DNA from: Strigamia acuminata
Taxonomy: Eukaryota > Arthropoda > Chilopoda > Geophilomorpha > Linotaeniidae
Assembly (NCBI GenBank): GCA_949358305.1
Contig: OX442323.1
Span: 9,772,500-9,836,499 of the forward strand
Length of the DNA stretch: 64,000 bases
Direction: 5' to 3'
Of the stretch, positions 1 through 12,097 are shown piece by piece; the first letter of the stretch is position 1; every line of letters begins with the position of its first letter. The position numbers and the translations under genes were made by a program. The notes under the pieces were generated by a model that was not told the DNA's origin, made no database searches, and saw only the letters and a list, made by a program, of their open reading frames with translations.

Positions 1-2228
1 GCTGGCTTAATTACAGTCCGCAGAACGATACGTGGGAGCCGTACGAGAACCTGCTAACCTGTCAGGATTTGGTGGACGAGTACACAAAATCAAACAAGGA
101 AGTAAAGAAGAAGCGGAAACCGACACCTGAAAAATCGAGCACAGTAATTCGCCTAACTCTAGTTGTAGTAAACATTGAAATTGTTTTTCAACCAAAGTTT
201 CGTTCGTAGAAAAGGAAAAAATTGAACAGACGCAGAGAATCGAACTTGGACGACGAAGAAGCGTCGACGTCGAATGCGACGGCACCGACGACGATGGCGA
301 CGGCGGCGGCGACGGCATCGACATCGACGGCGGGCAAATCGAGCGAGACGAGCGACCCGCCGAAGAATAAATTCTGGCGCGATCTGGAGGAGGGCAATAT
401 CAACATCTTCGAGGGCGGAGACATGTATTCGAAAGTGAAAGAACGTTCGTCGTCGCGCCAGCAGGTGGAGAAGAAACGGAAGCCGTCGAGAGAAGAGCCG
501 CTTAGTTCCGGCAACGGCAACGGCAACGGCAGCGGCAGCGGCAATGGCAACGGCGGCGACAAGACGAAAAACAAGTCGCGGCGCCGAATTTCTGTCGCGC
601 CACTGAGCAGCAGCGAGAGCGAACACGACGCAGACAGAGCGGTGAAGGAGCCGCAACAGAAGCCCAGAAGCAGCAAAATGATTTCGGACGCCGGTCCCGA
701 TTTCATGGCCAAATTGTTGAAGTTTCAGGCGAAGGAGGTGGAAACGGCGGCGGCCGAGAAGCAGAAGAAATCGGGCGGAAATTTGCTCAAGTCGAGCGCA
801 CAGTCGACGCAAATGTCGAAGAAGTCACACGAGAAGAGCGCGCCCGTGCGCCGTCCTACTCTTCCGCTTCCTCCGCTTCCTCCTCCCCCGGCCGAACCGA
901 ACGAAATCAAGTTCGAGTTTCGCCACTACAACCCTGAAGATTGGATCCCGAAGGAGGCGTACAACTCGAACCAAGTCATCAACCTATCCAACGGTACTTG
1001 AATTTTGTAATTTTGTAATTTTGTAATTTTGTAATTTTGTAATTTTGCTTTGCTACGTGACAGTCCAATTTCGTGATGCTGTCAAAGAGGGCGAGTACGA
1101 CACGCTGCGACGCGCTCTTAACAGCAAAACGGCGTTCAACATGGAGCAGTGCGATTCGAGCGGGACGACTTTGCTCATGCTGGCCGCGATGGCCGGCTTC
1201 GACGACATCGTGGAACTGTTGGCGATGCGCGGCGCCAACATCAACGCCGTGCAGCGTGCCGGCGCAACGGCGCTCATGCTGGCCGCCGAGGCGGGCCACA
1301 CGTGCGTCGTGGCCGTTCTTCTCGGCCTCGGTGCTCACATGGACATGCAGCTCGTGTCGGGCGAAACTGCTCTCATTAAGGTGAATCGGAATTGAAATGG
1401 AAATGGAGATTGAAATTGAAATTGAAATGGAATCGCATTGCAGGCTTGTCGGAAGGGACATCGGCAAATCGTGCAGCTGCTGCTGGAGTACGGCGCAAAC
1501 TACGCGACGGTGACGCGCGCCGAGCAGACGGCTTTGAAACTGGCCACCACGTACGGTCGTCCGGGAATAGACTCTCTTCTCAAGGATCATTCGGCGAGGT
1601 GCATTGATTAATTTTTTGTTTGTAATTTAATTAAATTTAATTTAATTAAATTTAATTTCTGTATAGAGTGTTGACGGCGTTCGAGACGGAGGTATGCCTC
1701 ACGTTGAACCAGACGGCCGAAGTTCTCGGCTCGCTTTTCCCCATCCATTGTTTCGCGCTTAACGAGGGCACCGTTTTTAAGATTCATTTCAATTACCAGC
1801 TCACGCCTTCGCAGCCGGGTAAATTTTCAAAATAAACATTAAATTTCTCAATTTAAAAAGACAGAAATTATTTTAGGGGTTGGAATGTTATTGTTCATCG
1901 CGCACGCCCGCATCACCTCGCAAGAGATCAAGTGTCGTTTCTACGGAGCTTGCGCCGTCTCTTCCGTCGGTTTGAATGGAGTGAAGCAGAGACCGCTCAC
2001 GGAAGATGCGAATTTTGTATTCTCGTTCAGTCCGATACTGAACGGCAAGAACGAAGTGACCATCAACACCGTGCCCGCCATCGTTTCAAAGGTATTACTC
2101 AAAATCTCTTAATGCTGATGAATCAATGTTTTAAATGCAATCATTCTCTCTCTCTCTCTCTCTCTCTCGAGCAGTCCAAACTGATTGTGTGCGCGTACAA
2201 GGCACAGTTGAAAAATCAACAAAGTTGA
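1..2228 (+). CDS. MPHOSPH8: MPHOSPH8-like chromodomain/ankyrin protein, 5' truncated
   Basis: Exons 3-143 (window edge), 210-993, 1064-1380, 1444-1598, 1667-1818, 1877-2091 and 2175-2228 join in frame to about 605 residues. The first exon holds the end of a chromodomain (WLNYSPQNDTWEPYENL), the fold that reads methylated lysine. Exon 2 is a long, low-complexity K/S/E-rich linker. Exons 3-4 encode ankyrin repeats (GTTLLMLAAMAGFDDIVELL, then ATALMLAAEAGH). Exons 5-7 encode a C-terminal beta-rich domain ending LIVCAYKAQL, matching in order the C-terminal domain of human M-phase phosphoprotein 8. In vertebrates MPP8 binds H3K9me3 and belongs to the HUSH silencing complex; that role here is inferred. 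The start codon lies outside the window. Intron 2 contains a short TTTTGTAA tandem repeat. Confidence 0.88.
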
Positions 2229-2900
2229 TACACGTGAGTGACGCTCGCTCGCGATGATGTCATCAATCATTCCACAACGGGTTGGACAGGACAGGACAGG
2301 ACGGGACAGGACAGTTTTCTAGTTGTGCCAAAATCGACATGACCGTTTTTTTCTTTATCGTTGACGTTTCAATTCCTCCTCTGTACAGTGTGAAATAACC
2401 TACCGGTATTGTTTCCTAGATGAGAGAAATATTCGGTGTCGCTTTCGAAGCCTCGCAACGATGTTCGTTGTAGCACTCGGTGTTAGTTAGACAGCACTCT
2501 AGCATTCTTGAAAACTAAAACGTTTTTCTTTTTTTTTCCTTTTTTTTCTTCTCCTTTTTATTTACAATTCAATACAAAATTGAACACATTTTTCATTTTT
2601 CATTATTGTTATTATTATTATTATTATTTCTTTTTACTTTGACTTGATACAGTTGTAATATTACTCGTTCGTTTCGTTATAAATAAATGGTGGAATTTTT
2701 TCGAAAAAATACAATTCTATTCGCTATGGAAAAGGGTGTGATGTGATGTGGCAGTAGTGTAGTGTGTGCTCGCTCTTTTCTTCTTTTCTTTTCTTTTCTT
2801 CCATCGAAGGAATGAACGTCCACAGTCAACAAGTGGCATCGGAAGGACTTTGCCATTTGACGACCGAACAGAAATTGCCCCAGACGACGATTTCTTTTTG
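2229..2900. other. convergent 3' intergenic/UTR interval
   Basis: AT-rich DNA between the stop codons of the MPHOSPH8-like gene (+) and JAGN1 (-). It holds a short GGACA tandem repeat near 2283-2315, T-rich tracts and an AATAAA-like site near 2681. It most likely carries both 3' UTRs. I see no coding potential. Confidence 0.6.
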
Positions 2901-3859
2901 TCATTGGATTTTGCGGGAGCCGGCGCCGCCGCCGCCGCGCGTCTTCCAGGCCAGCAGCAGCTGCGTGGCGAAGTACAGCGCGAACAAGTGGACTTGAAAC
3001 GCGACGAGCAGGAAAATGTACCAGACCACGGCCACCGGGTAGCCTTGCCAGACGGCTATTCCGTCCAGGCTGCGCGAGTCTATGTAGCGATACATCTCGG
3101 CAAAGTAGTAGGTGGCCGCGTAGAGCACGGGGCAGAGCGCGAACGCGGCCACGCCAAACACGTAGAACTGCATGCTGCCCAGGCGGTTGCGGCGGATCGC
3201 CGACAGTCCGAACACGTTGAACACGATGGACGATTGCCACAGCCACTCCCAGCGGTCGGGCTTGGGGATGTCCAGCTCCTCCATTTCCAGGATGAAGACA
3301 TCCATCCTGTCGAGCACGTCTTGCAGGAGTTTGGCACACATGACGAGGAAGAGCAGGCAGTGGAGGAAGATGCAGAATTTTAAACGCGATTTGTTTTTGG
3401 CACTGCGGGAATAAAAAAAGAAATAAATACACGAATGGCACGAGAGAGAGAGAGCGCCTTATACGGAGGAATGTTTATATAGATTTATATATATATAGGT
3501 ATATAGACGTAACCGCTGGGTGCTAGGACCCTGCAAGGTCACATTTGCAAATCGCATTTGCATACGTCGTTTAATATTCGAGCCGAGCCGAGCCGAGCCG
3601 AGCGAAGCGAAGCGAACAGAGCAGGGGCGCGCACCACGTGGCATTTTTGGTGCATTTGCCACATTTTTATCTATCCAATTTTTGGATCGCTCGCCACCCG
3701 ATCCGCCGCTCGCAATTCGGCTCGGTCGCGAAATGAACAACTGCTACGTGGACGAGGACGAGGCCGAGGCGGAGCGGAATACCTGCTTTGATACTGATAG
3801 GCTATTTTCTGACGATGGTTGTAGTCGAACCCGTCCGAACCGTCCGGTCTCGAAGCCAT
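2901..3859 (-). CDS. JAGN1: Jagunal homologue, ER membrane protein
   Basis: Two exons on the minus strand, 3783-3859 and 2901-3402, join at a GT-AG intron to 192 codons plus stop; human JAGN1 is about 183. The first exon begins MASRPDGSDGFDYNHRQKIA, matching the conserved jagunal N-terminus with its GSD..HR motif. The second encodes four hydrophobic segments (FCIFLHCLLFLVM, a middle pair, and VVWYIFLLVAFQVHLFALYF). Jagunal is an ER membrane protein needed for ER organisation and vesicular traffic in fly oocytes and for granule and secretory function in human neutrophils. The C-terminus ends GAGSRKIQ and lacks the dilysine-type tail of the human protein. The gene is divergent from the thioredoxin-repeat gene. 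Confidence 0.9.
3581..3620. repeat. GAGCC/GAAGC short tandem repeat in JAGN1 intron
   Basis: A run of about four GAGCC units is followed by GAAGC units inside the JAGN1 intron. Just upstream (3532-3565) are a CAAGGTCA-type half-site and an octamer-like ATTTGCAT. Any regulatory role is inference. Confidence 0.6.
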
Positions 3860-4318
3860 TTCTACAACAACACCTCTGCAATCAAACAACTGACCACACA
3901 CATATATTCGCTTTCATTTATTCCCGAGCATCTACAAATCGATCTTCAGTATCGACTAATCGTCACAAATTCATTTCGGCTCGTTTCGACGCGATCCGCC
4001 CCTTCTTTGATTTATTTCTTTGCTATTTAGGGTGCGCTCATTTGGCCCATCGAATCGATCGGCAATTTTGCGAGTCGCTCGATTTGATTTGCTCATTAAG
4101 AGCGGTGGAATAAATTTGTGAAACACTCGATAACCGCGAGGCCGGTTCGATTCTGCCCGTCCTTTGCTGCCCTCTGCCGACGATGTGCGGAAACGAAGGG
4201 CGGCGCTCTCGCTTCTCGCTTCTGTCGAGGGAATCGAGGGAGCATCGAGGGGAGCATTGTGGGAAGACTAAGTAAAGACTAGAGCCGAGCAGCCAGTTAG
4301 AGAGCAGCAGGGTCGACC
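3860..4318. promoter_or_regulatory. divergent promoter region, JAGN1 / thioredoxin-repeat gene
   Basis: The 459 bp between two opposed start codons must hold both 5' UTRs and promoters. The stretch 4130-4318 is GC-richer and leads directly into the Kozak-like ACCATGG of the downstream gene. I see no clear TATA box. Confidence 0.5.
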
Positions 4319-7300
4319 ATGGCTCGAGTAGTAACCTTCTTACCGTTGATTCTGATCGCCTTCGCCTTTCTCTCCCCACTTTGCTCGCTCGCCAGGCGCA
4401 ACGCCGATGACGAGGCCGTGATCGAGGAGGTGGACGGCAAGGGGCTGAAGGCGCTCATCGAGAACGAGAGTTATTTGGCCGTCTTTTTTTGTAAGCAAAT
4501 TCACGGTTATTTTTTGCTGCGGACCGTAACTGTGTGAGGGCATTGCCTAAAATGGTATCGCGTTTGTTTTATATGAATTTCAGACGGCCGGCTATGCGGC
4601 GAAGAGTGCGACCACATCATGCACGAACTGGAGAAGATAGACGACGACACGGACCGGTTCGGCGTGGCTTTCGTCAAATGTCAGGACCGCAAGTTGGCCA
4701 AGAGTTTTGGCGTCGGCAAGTTTCCCGCGCTCGTCTACTTCCGCAACCGGGAGCCGGCGATCTACGACGGCGAGCTCAAGGACGAGGACAAGGTTTTGTC
4801 GTGGCTCACCGACCTGGACTCGATGGACAACCCGGATGCGATTGAAGAGGTCAATTCCATCATTTTGCACAAAGTCATCGACGACTCTGACTTCGTGGCC
4901 GTCTTTTTCTGTGAGTTTTCATCCGATGAGTTTAGAATTATGAATTTATCATTAACCATAACACTTTGTGGTAGATTAACAAATCGCTGACATTAGTACG
5001 ACTCGTTTAGACCACTGGCGCCAAATTTAGCACCAGCGAGTTACATTTATAGATTTGGTTTCTGCTCGAGCCGAAAAAAAAAATTTAAAGAAAAAAAAAA
5101 GAAAAGAAAAAAAAAACAAATGCTTTCTTTTTCTGTAGTAATTTTCCCGTCTGTCTCTTCTCCAGCAAACCCCGCGCCGTCGAGCGAGAGTGAGTGATGA
5201 GCGGCATGTAAAATGCACGAATGTTTGATAATTGTAATTAACCGAATTTCCAAAATGGCGACGGCTTCGCGAGAATTTATTGAATGTTGACGTTGTTGTT
5301 TAAGATAAGGAACATTGCAAGAAGTGCGAAAAGGTTCTCAAGGAGCTGGAGAACATCGACGACGAAGCGGACAAGTTGGGCATAGGTTTCGTCAAAATTC
5401 GCGATCAGGCGATCAACGAGGAGTATGGCTTCGACGATCTACCAACTTTGGTATACTACAGGAAAGAAATTCCTCTGGTCTACGACGGCGACCTCACCGA
5501 CGAGGAAGAGGTGCTCGCCTGGCTCGTGGCGAACAAGAACATGGGTGAAGAAGACGACGTCATCGAAGACGTGACGGCCCGCTCGTTGACGCAGTTGATC
5601 GAGTCGGTGGAGCACCTTGCCGTGTTGTTTTGTGAGTTGAATGCACAATTCTACACAATGCTCAATTTATTCTTTATTAATTAATTTATTTGTTTGTTCT
5701 TTGTTCTTCATTCACTTTTCAGACGATAACGACGAGGACGAGACCGAGACGATCCTGAAGGAGCTGGAAAACATCGACGACGATACGGACAAACACGGAA
5801 TTCACATGGTGAAGATCGACGACGATCAGGTGGCGCACGAGTACGGGATCGACGAACTGCCGACGCTCGTCTACTTCGAGAAGCAGATTCCGAGCGTTTA
5901 CGACGGCGATTTGACCGACGAGCGGCAAGTACTCAATTGGCTGATCGAGCAGCTGACTGCCGACGAAATCGAAGACGTCACTGACGAAATGCTCGACAAA
6001 CTCATCAGGAAAAGCAAACACCTCGCCGTCTTGTTTTGTAATTGAAAGATTGAATAGAATAGAATAGAATAGAATAGAATAGAATAGAATAGAATAGAAT
6101 AGAATAGAATAGAAATGAAATTTTTTTCAATTGTTTGTTGCAGACGACAAGGACGACAAGAAAAGTCAACGCGCTCTGACCGAGTTGGAGAACATCGACG
6201 ACGAATGCGATCAACATTCCATCTCGTTCGTCAAAATCGATAATGAGGACGAGGCCAAAGAGTACGGAATCGACGAACTGCCGGCGCTGGTTTACTTCGA
6301 GAAGGAGATCCCGAGCATTTACGACGGTTTGCGAATGCGATGCTTTGATCGAGAAATGTGACGCGGTTTTTTATTTGTATTTTGTATTTGTATTTGAAAA
6401 AGGGGATTTGAGCAGGGAAGAGGACGTGTTGCAGTGGCTGATCCATCAAGTGGAATCGGACGAAATCGAGGATGTTTCCGACAAGATGCTCCAACTGCTC
6501 GTTGAGAAAGAGAAGCACTTGGCCGTTTTGTTCTGTACACTGAATTTGAATCTGAAATTTGAAATTTGAATTTGATTAAAAGTGAAAATTGTTTTGTAGA
6601 TGACAAAGACGACAAGAAAAGCGAAAAGGTGCTGTTGGAATTGGAGAGCATCGACGACGATTGCGACAAACACGGCGTGACGTTCGTCAAAGTGGACGAC
6701 GAGTCGGCCGCCAAAGCGTACGGAATCGAAGACATTCCAGTTTTGATTTACTTCGAGGACGAGATTCCGAACATGTACGACGGCGACCTGATGAACGAGG
6801 AGAAAGTGCTGACGTGGATCGTTCACCAGGTGCACACGGACGAGATCGAGGACGTTAATGACGACATGCTGCGAATGCTGATTAAGAAAACGCCGCACCT
6901 CGTGGCGCTCTTCTACGACAAGGGCGACAAGACGAGCGCCGTCGTGCTGGAGGAGCTGGAGGAGATCGACGACGAGGCCGACAAGTACGACATGCCGATC
7001 GTCAAGATCGACGACGACGAGATGGCCAAAGATTTCGGCTTCGACACGATCCCCACGCTCGTGTACTTCGAGCACGGCATCCCCAATGTGTACGAGGGCG
7101 ACCTGACGGTCGAGGAGGACGTGCTCGAATGGCTCATTTTGCAGAAATCCGAGGACACGATCGAAGAGGTGACCGACGAAATCATCCAGGATTTGATTCA
7201 GGAGCACGAATACGTCGTCGTTTTTTTCAGTAAGGACTTTGAATTGTTTGTGTCTATTTATTTAATTATTTATTTATTCATTTATTTATTTTCAGCCGGT

Positions 7301-10300
7301 CAGAGTTGCCACGACTGCGACATCGTGCTGGAGGAGTTGGAGAAGATCGACGACGACACGGACGAGCACGGAATTCACTTTCTCACCACGGAAGAGACCG
7401 ATTTGGCCAAGAAGTTTGGCATCAAAGCGTTCCCGTCTCTGGTGCTGTTCAGAAACGGGGAACCGGTTCTCTTCAAAGGCGATTTGAAGGACGAGGAGAA
7501 GGTGCTGGCGTGGTTGACGCACGAGGAGACGCTCGAGATTCCCGATCAAATCGAAGAGGTCAATTCGAAAATGTTGGACAAAATATTGGACACTTCGGAT
7601 CACGCGGCCGTCTTCTTTTGTAAATCTCTCACTTTTTTTTGCTTTTATTTATTTATTGATTTATTTTATTTATTCATTTTCCCAGATAACGAAAATTGCA
7701 AGAAATGCGACAAAATGTTGGTCGAATTGGAGCACATCGACGACGAGGCGGACGAGCATGACATCGATTTCGTCAAGATCTCCGACCCGGGAATCGCCAA
7801 GGAGTACGGTCTGCAATCTTTGCCCGCGTTGGTGTTTTTCAGAAAGAAATTCCCACAGATCTACGAAGGTGAAAAGCAGAAAAAGCGTCGAACTTATTTT
7901 TGTTTGTTTTTCAAGTTAAACTACTTTAAGCACGGTAGTGAATCCGAACGAGATGTGTATCTTTGGATAAAAAAAAGTTTTGATCTCATGATTTAGTCGA
8001 AATTACGATTTTCAGTCCGATCTACATGTCAAGAAGTTTAACTTGCTCCGTCTGCTCTGGTCTTAAGCAAACATTTTTTGTAAATATGTTTTTATTTAAA
8101 TTGCAGGCAACCTGGAGGACGAAGAGAAAGTTTTGGATTGGTTGGTTGCCAATAAGAACATGCCGCACGACGTGATCGAAGTCGTCGACCGTAACACGTT
8201 GGAAGTGCTGATGGACGACGTCGATCATTTGGCCGTTTTTTTCTGTAAAACATCGTTTTTTGGACGTGGTCAAATTTTTATTTTTTGTTCTTTGTAGCTA
8301 AAGACAACTGCAAGAAGTGTGAAGCGACTTTGCAAGAGTTGGAGAATATCGATGACGAGACGGACGAGCAGGGAATTCATTTCGTCAAGACGAACGACGC
8401 GCAGTTGGCCCAGGAACTGGGAATCAACGAATTTCCCTCGCTCGTTTATTTCGAAGACAAAGTACCGAGCATTTACGAAGGTAGAGTTAGGACGATGTAA
8501 AATTGTGGGCAAGGAAGGGAGGGAAATGAACGTTTCGTCAATTTAGATGAATTTAGATGAATTTACATGAGTTTAGGTGAATTTACGTGAATTTACATGA
8601 ATTTACATGAGTTTAGTTGAATTTATATGAATTTACGTAAATTTACACGAATTTGCATAAATTTACGTGAATTTACATGAATTTACACAAATTTACACGA
8701 ATTTACACGAATTTACATGAATTTACGATAATTTTTCGTATTTTTTGTTGTCGTCATGGAGAAATTATTTTGTAGGAAACTTGCTCAAGCGCCACTCGGT
8801 TTTGCGATGGTTGATTCGACGCAAAATTAAAACGTTGAAAAAACTTCGTTCAAAGGGAGAATTTACAGGTTTATTTTAAACTAGTCAATGTTTGCCTCTT
8901 CACTTGGCTTCATTTTCTGCTCTCCGTCTGATTTCTTTAAAAACCTTATCTCGTTGTTTTTTTGTGTTTTTTTTATCTGTGCATTTTTCGTTTCTATTTT
9001 TGGTCGGTTTCTGTGATTGTTTTGTTTATTTCTTTATGCAGGTGATTTGACGAAAGAGGAAAGCGTTTTGGAGTGGCTCATTCATCAGAAAATGGAGGAC
9101 ACCATCGAAAATATCAACCGTGACATGTTGAACACGTTGATCGAGGAACGGGATTACGTTTCAGTTTATTTTTGTACGTTTGTGTATTATTTGTATTATT
9201 TGACGCATAATTGCGCATATTTTTATTTGAACCGAACACTTTTCGTTCAGATAAAGAAAAAGATGCGGACAGCGAGTACGTTTTGAAAATCCTGGAATTG
9301 ATCGACGACGACTGCTCGGACTACGGCGTGGAATTGCTCAAGATGAACGACCCGCTCATGGCCAAGAAATACGGCATCAGGAATCTGCCTGGACTCGTTT
9401 TGTTCAGGCACGGCAAACCGGTCATCTACAAAGGCGATTTAGAGGACGAAGACGACATTTTGGAATGGTTGACGAACCCTGACAATCTGGAACTCGAGGA
9501 CCAAATCGAGCGAGTCAACAGGAAAATGTTCGAGAAAATTCGGAAACGCACTGATTACTTGGCCGCCTATTTCTGTACGATCGGAAAACTACGCTCATTT
9601 ATTTCCGCTTTGGCTTTGGTTTTGATTTTAAATATTTGATTTGCAGACAGCGACGATAACTGCAAGCAGTGCAGCAAAGTGCTCGCGGAAATCGAGAACA
9701 TCGACGACGAGGCGCACGCCGAAGGAATCGATTTCGTCAAGGTGGATGACGAACAGCTAGCCAAGGACTATGGCGTGTTCGCGCTGCCGGCAGTCGTCTT
9801 CTTCAAGAACCGCGCGAGCGAACCGGTTATCTATGCGGGTATGAGCGCGTTTAATTGATTTAATTGATTTAATTCAATTGATTTGTGTAGGCGATCTGAA
9901 GAACGAGGAGCGAATTTTGGATTGGCTGCTCGCCAACAAGGATCCGTCGACTGACCACATCGAAGAAGTGGACGGCAAAACGGTCAAGGACATAGTCAAG
10001 AGGACTGAGCACGTGATCGTCTTCTTTTACAACAAGGAGGACTGCGACGATTGCGCCAAGGTTTTGGAGGAACTAGAGAACATCGACGACGACACCGACC
10101 GGCACGGCATCCAGTTCGTCAAGACGCAGGACTTGTCGCTGGCTAACGCTTACGGCGTGCACAGCTTCCCCGCACTCATCTACTTCGAAAAACACGTGCC
10201 CAACATCTACGATGGCGATTTGCTGGCGGAAGAGGACGTGCTGCAGTGGCTCATCACGCAGAAGACCGAGGACACGATCGAAACCGTCAATCGCGACCTG

Positions 10301-10765
10301 TTGGAACGGATGATCGAGGACACGCAGTATTTGGCCGTTTTCTTCTGTAAATTCCATTCCATTTCATTTTAAATTAAATTCAAATTTAATTTAATTTTAA
10401 AAATTTGTGTAAAATTTGTAGACAAACCGAACTGCAAAGCGTGCGATCAGACGTTGGAGGAGCTGGAGAATATCGACGACGATCTGGACCTGTTTGGAAT
10501 CAACATGGTGAAGATCCAGGACACCGTGTTGGCCAAGCGCTACGGGATCAAAACCGTACCGGCCGTCGTGTATTTCAGGAACGGGAACCCGTTGGTTTAC
10601 GAGGGCGACCTGAAGAACGAAGAAATGCTGCTCGAGTGGCTGGTCGACGACGACAACCGCGAGTTGGCCGACGAGATCGAGGCGGTGAATAACCGAATGC
10701 TTGAAAAATTGCTCGACGATTCGTCCTTCTTGGCCGTGTTCTTCTGTGAGTCCATTCAAACCTTT

Positions 10766-10797
<32 letters not shown>

Positions 10798-11624
10798 TTT
10801 ATTATTTATTTTATTATTTTTCTTTAGACGACGAAGGCGAATGTCCCGAATGCTCGGCCGTGTTGGCCGAACTGGAGAACATCGACGACGAGGCCGACAC
10901 TTATGGCATCGATTTCGTCAAGATCAACGACCCGATGGCCGCTGAACGCTACAACATATTAAACACGCCCGCGCTCGTTTATTTCAGGAAAAAAGTTCCT
11001 CTGATCTACGAAGGCGATCTGTTGGACGAGGAGAGGATTTTGGGCTGGCTCACGAGTCAGGATGTTTTCGAGATCAAAGACGAAATTGAGGAAGTGAATC
11101 GCAAAATGTTGGACAAGTTGTTGGACGAGAACGACTTCGTGGCCGTCTTTTTCTGTACGTATTGACCTAAGTCAGAATAATAGTCTAATAGAATTGAATT
11201 GAATTGCTTTTCCCATCAGACGATTACGACTGTCCGAAATGCGAGGAGGTGCTGGAAGAGCTGGAGCACATTGACGACGAGGCGGACAATCTGGACATCA
11301 CGTTCGTCAAGATCAAAGATCCGCGTTTCGCCAAGAAGTACGGCATTAACCAGTTGCCGGCCCTCGTCTACTTCAGACGCAAGTTCCCTTCGATTTATCG
11401 AGGTACGCGATGCGGTAAATGTTAAATTCACCCAAACAGTAATGTACGTGTTTTCAGGCGACTTGTTGGCGGAGGACGAGGTTCTCGAGTGGCTGCAGAA
11501 GAACCGCTATCGCCATCCCGAGCTCAATTTGTTTATGTACGCTTTGGCGGCCATCACGTTGGCCTTCGTGCTCTACACCATTTTTCTCATGTTCTGTTTC
11601 AAAGGCCATCAGAAGACCGCTTGA
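4319..11624 (+). CDS. giant secretory-pathway membrane protein with 15 thioredoxin-fold modules
   Basis: Nineteen exons: 4319-4490, 4584-4910, 5305-5631, 5723-6037, 6144-6326, 6403-6534, 6600-7229, 7296-7619, 7686-7868, 8107-8244, 8298-8480, 9042-9173, 9251-9574, 9647-9838, 9891-10346, 10422-10745, 10828-11154, 11220-11402, 11458-11624. They sum to 1672 codons plus stop. The N-terminus is a signal peptide (VVTFLPLILIAFAFLSPLCS) and the C-terminus one membrane helix (FMYALAAITLAFVLYTIFLM) with a short tail, no KDEL. Between lie 15 modules of about 108 residues: a strand (LAVFFY), CxxC, ELENIDDxxD, AKxYGI, a cis-Pro motif (LPALVYF), YEGDL, VLxWL. Nine modules have CxxC (CKKC, CHDC, CPKC and others), the first has CGEEC, and modules 3-6 and 10 have none. 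The protein is very acidic, like calsequestrin. Disulfide exchange or ion buffering in the ER is inferred; I cannot name an orthologue. Confidence 0.88.
6047..6113. repeat. GAATA pentanucleotide microsatellite
   Basis: About thirteen near-perfect copies of GAATA fill most of intron 4 of the thioredoxin-repeat gene. It is a simple repeat without coding content. Confidence 0.9.
7924..7995 (+). pseudogene. possible decayed half-module exon in intron 9 of the thioredoxin-repeat gene
   Basis: One frame reads HGSESERDVYLWIKKSF before a stop, aligning weakly with the GDLxxEExVLxWL half-module encoded by the real exon at 8107. It has no AG acceptor in the required phase. It looks like a degenerate duplicate of the second-half exon, or chance similarity. 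Confidence 0.35.
8540..8735. repeat. GAATTTACAT(G/A)-type minisatellite, 10-11 bp unit
   Basis: About 18 degenerate copies of an AATTTACATGA-like unit lie in intron 11 of the thioredoxin-repeat gene, directly upstream of the candidate cassette exon at 8776. Confidence 0.85.
8776..8868 (+). other. candidate in-frame cassette exon (31 codons) of the thioredoxin-repeat gene
   Basis: Between a TTTTGTAG acceptor and an ACAG/GT donor lies a 93-nt open segment. It starts and ends in phase 1, the phase of the flanking exons 8298-8480 and 9042-9173. It encodes NLLKRHSVLRWLIRRKIK, clearly homologous to the DLTKEESVLEWLIHQKME of the next exon but basic rather than acidic. Inclusion would keep the frame and insert a second, positively charged half-module. 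It may be an alternative exon or a duplicate that is decaying but still open. Confidence 0.5.
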
Positions 11625-11682
11625 ATTCTTTTCTTTTCTTTTTTTAAACTTTCTCAACATTTTTATAATTATTTATTTATTT

Positions 11683-11722
<40 letters not shown>

Positions 11723-12097
11723 TTTTATTTACTTATTTATTTTATTTTATTCATTTATTTATTCATTTATTTATTTATTTATTTATTTATTTATTTTCTG
11801 CGACTCGGATGTTCAAATTGTTTGCTACAATAATTTAGGTTAGTTCAGTTTTCCTTTTCTTTTCTATTTTTATTTTTAAATCCCGAATCAACGCTTTGTA
11901 CATTCGCTTTGCTCGAATTTTATGAATAAAAAAAAGAATTATGAATTTTTAATTAAGTCTCGATTCTGCCACCAGGCGGCGCGCCAACCCTAGTTCCTTC
12001 TATTCAATTCCGGTACCGAATCAACGCCATTTTTGTTTACTGACAAAAACGCGCGCACGATTTCGGTCGGTTTGTTAGTAAAATATTAATAATAATA
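11625..12097. other. 3' UTR, TTTA-rich repeat and SF3A3 promoter
   Basis: An impure ATTT/TTTA microsatellite spans about 11665-11800, with an AATAAA polyadenylation-like signal near 11925. At 11968-11982 the sequence GCCACCAGGCGGCGC resembles a CTCF core site. The SF3A3 start codon follows at 12098. Confidence 0.6.
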
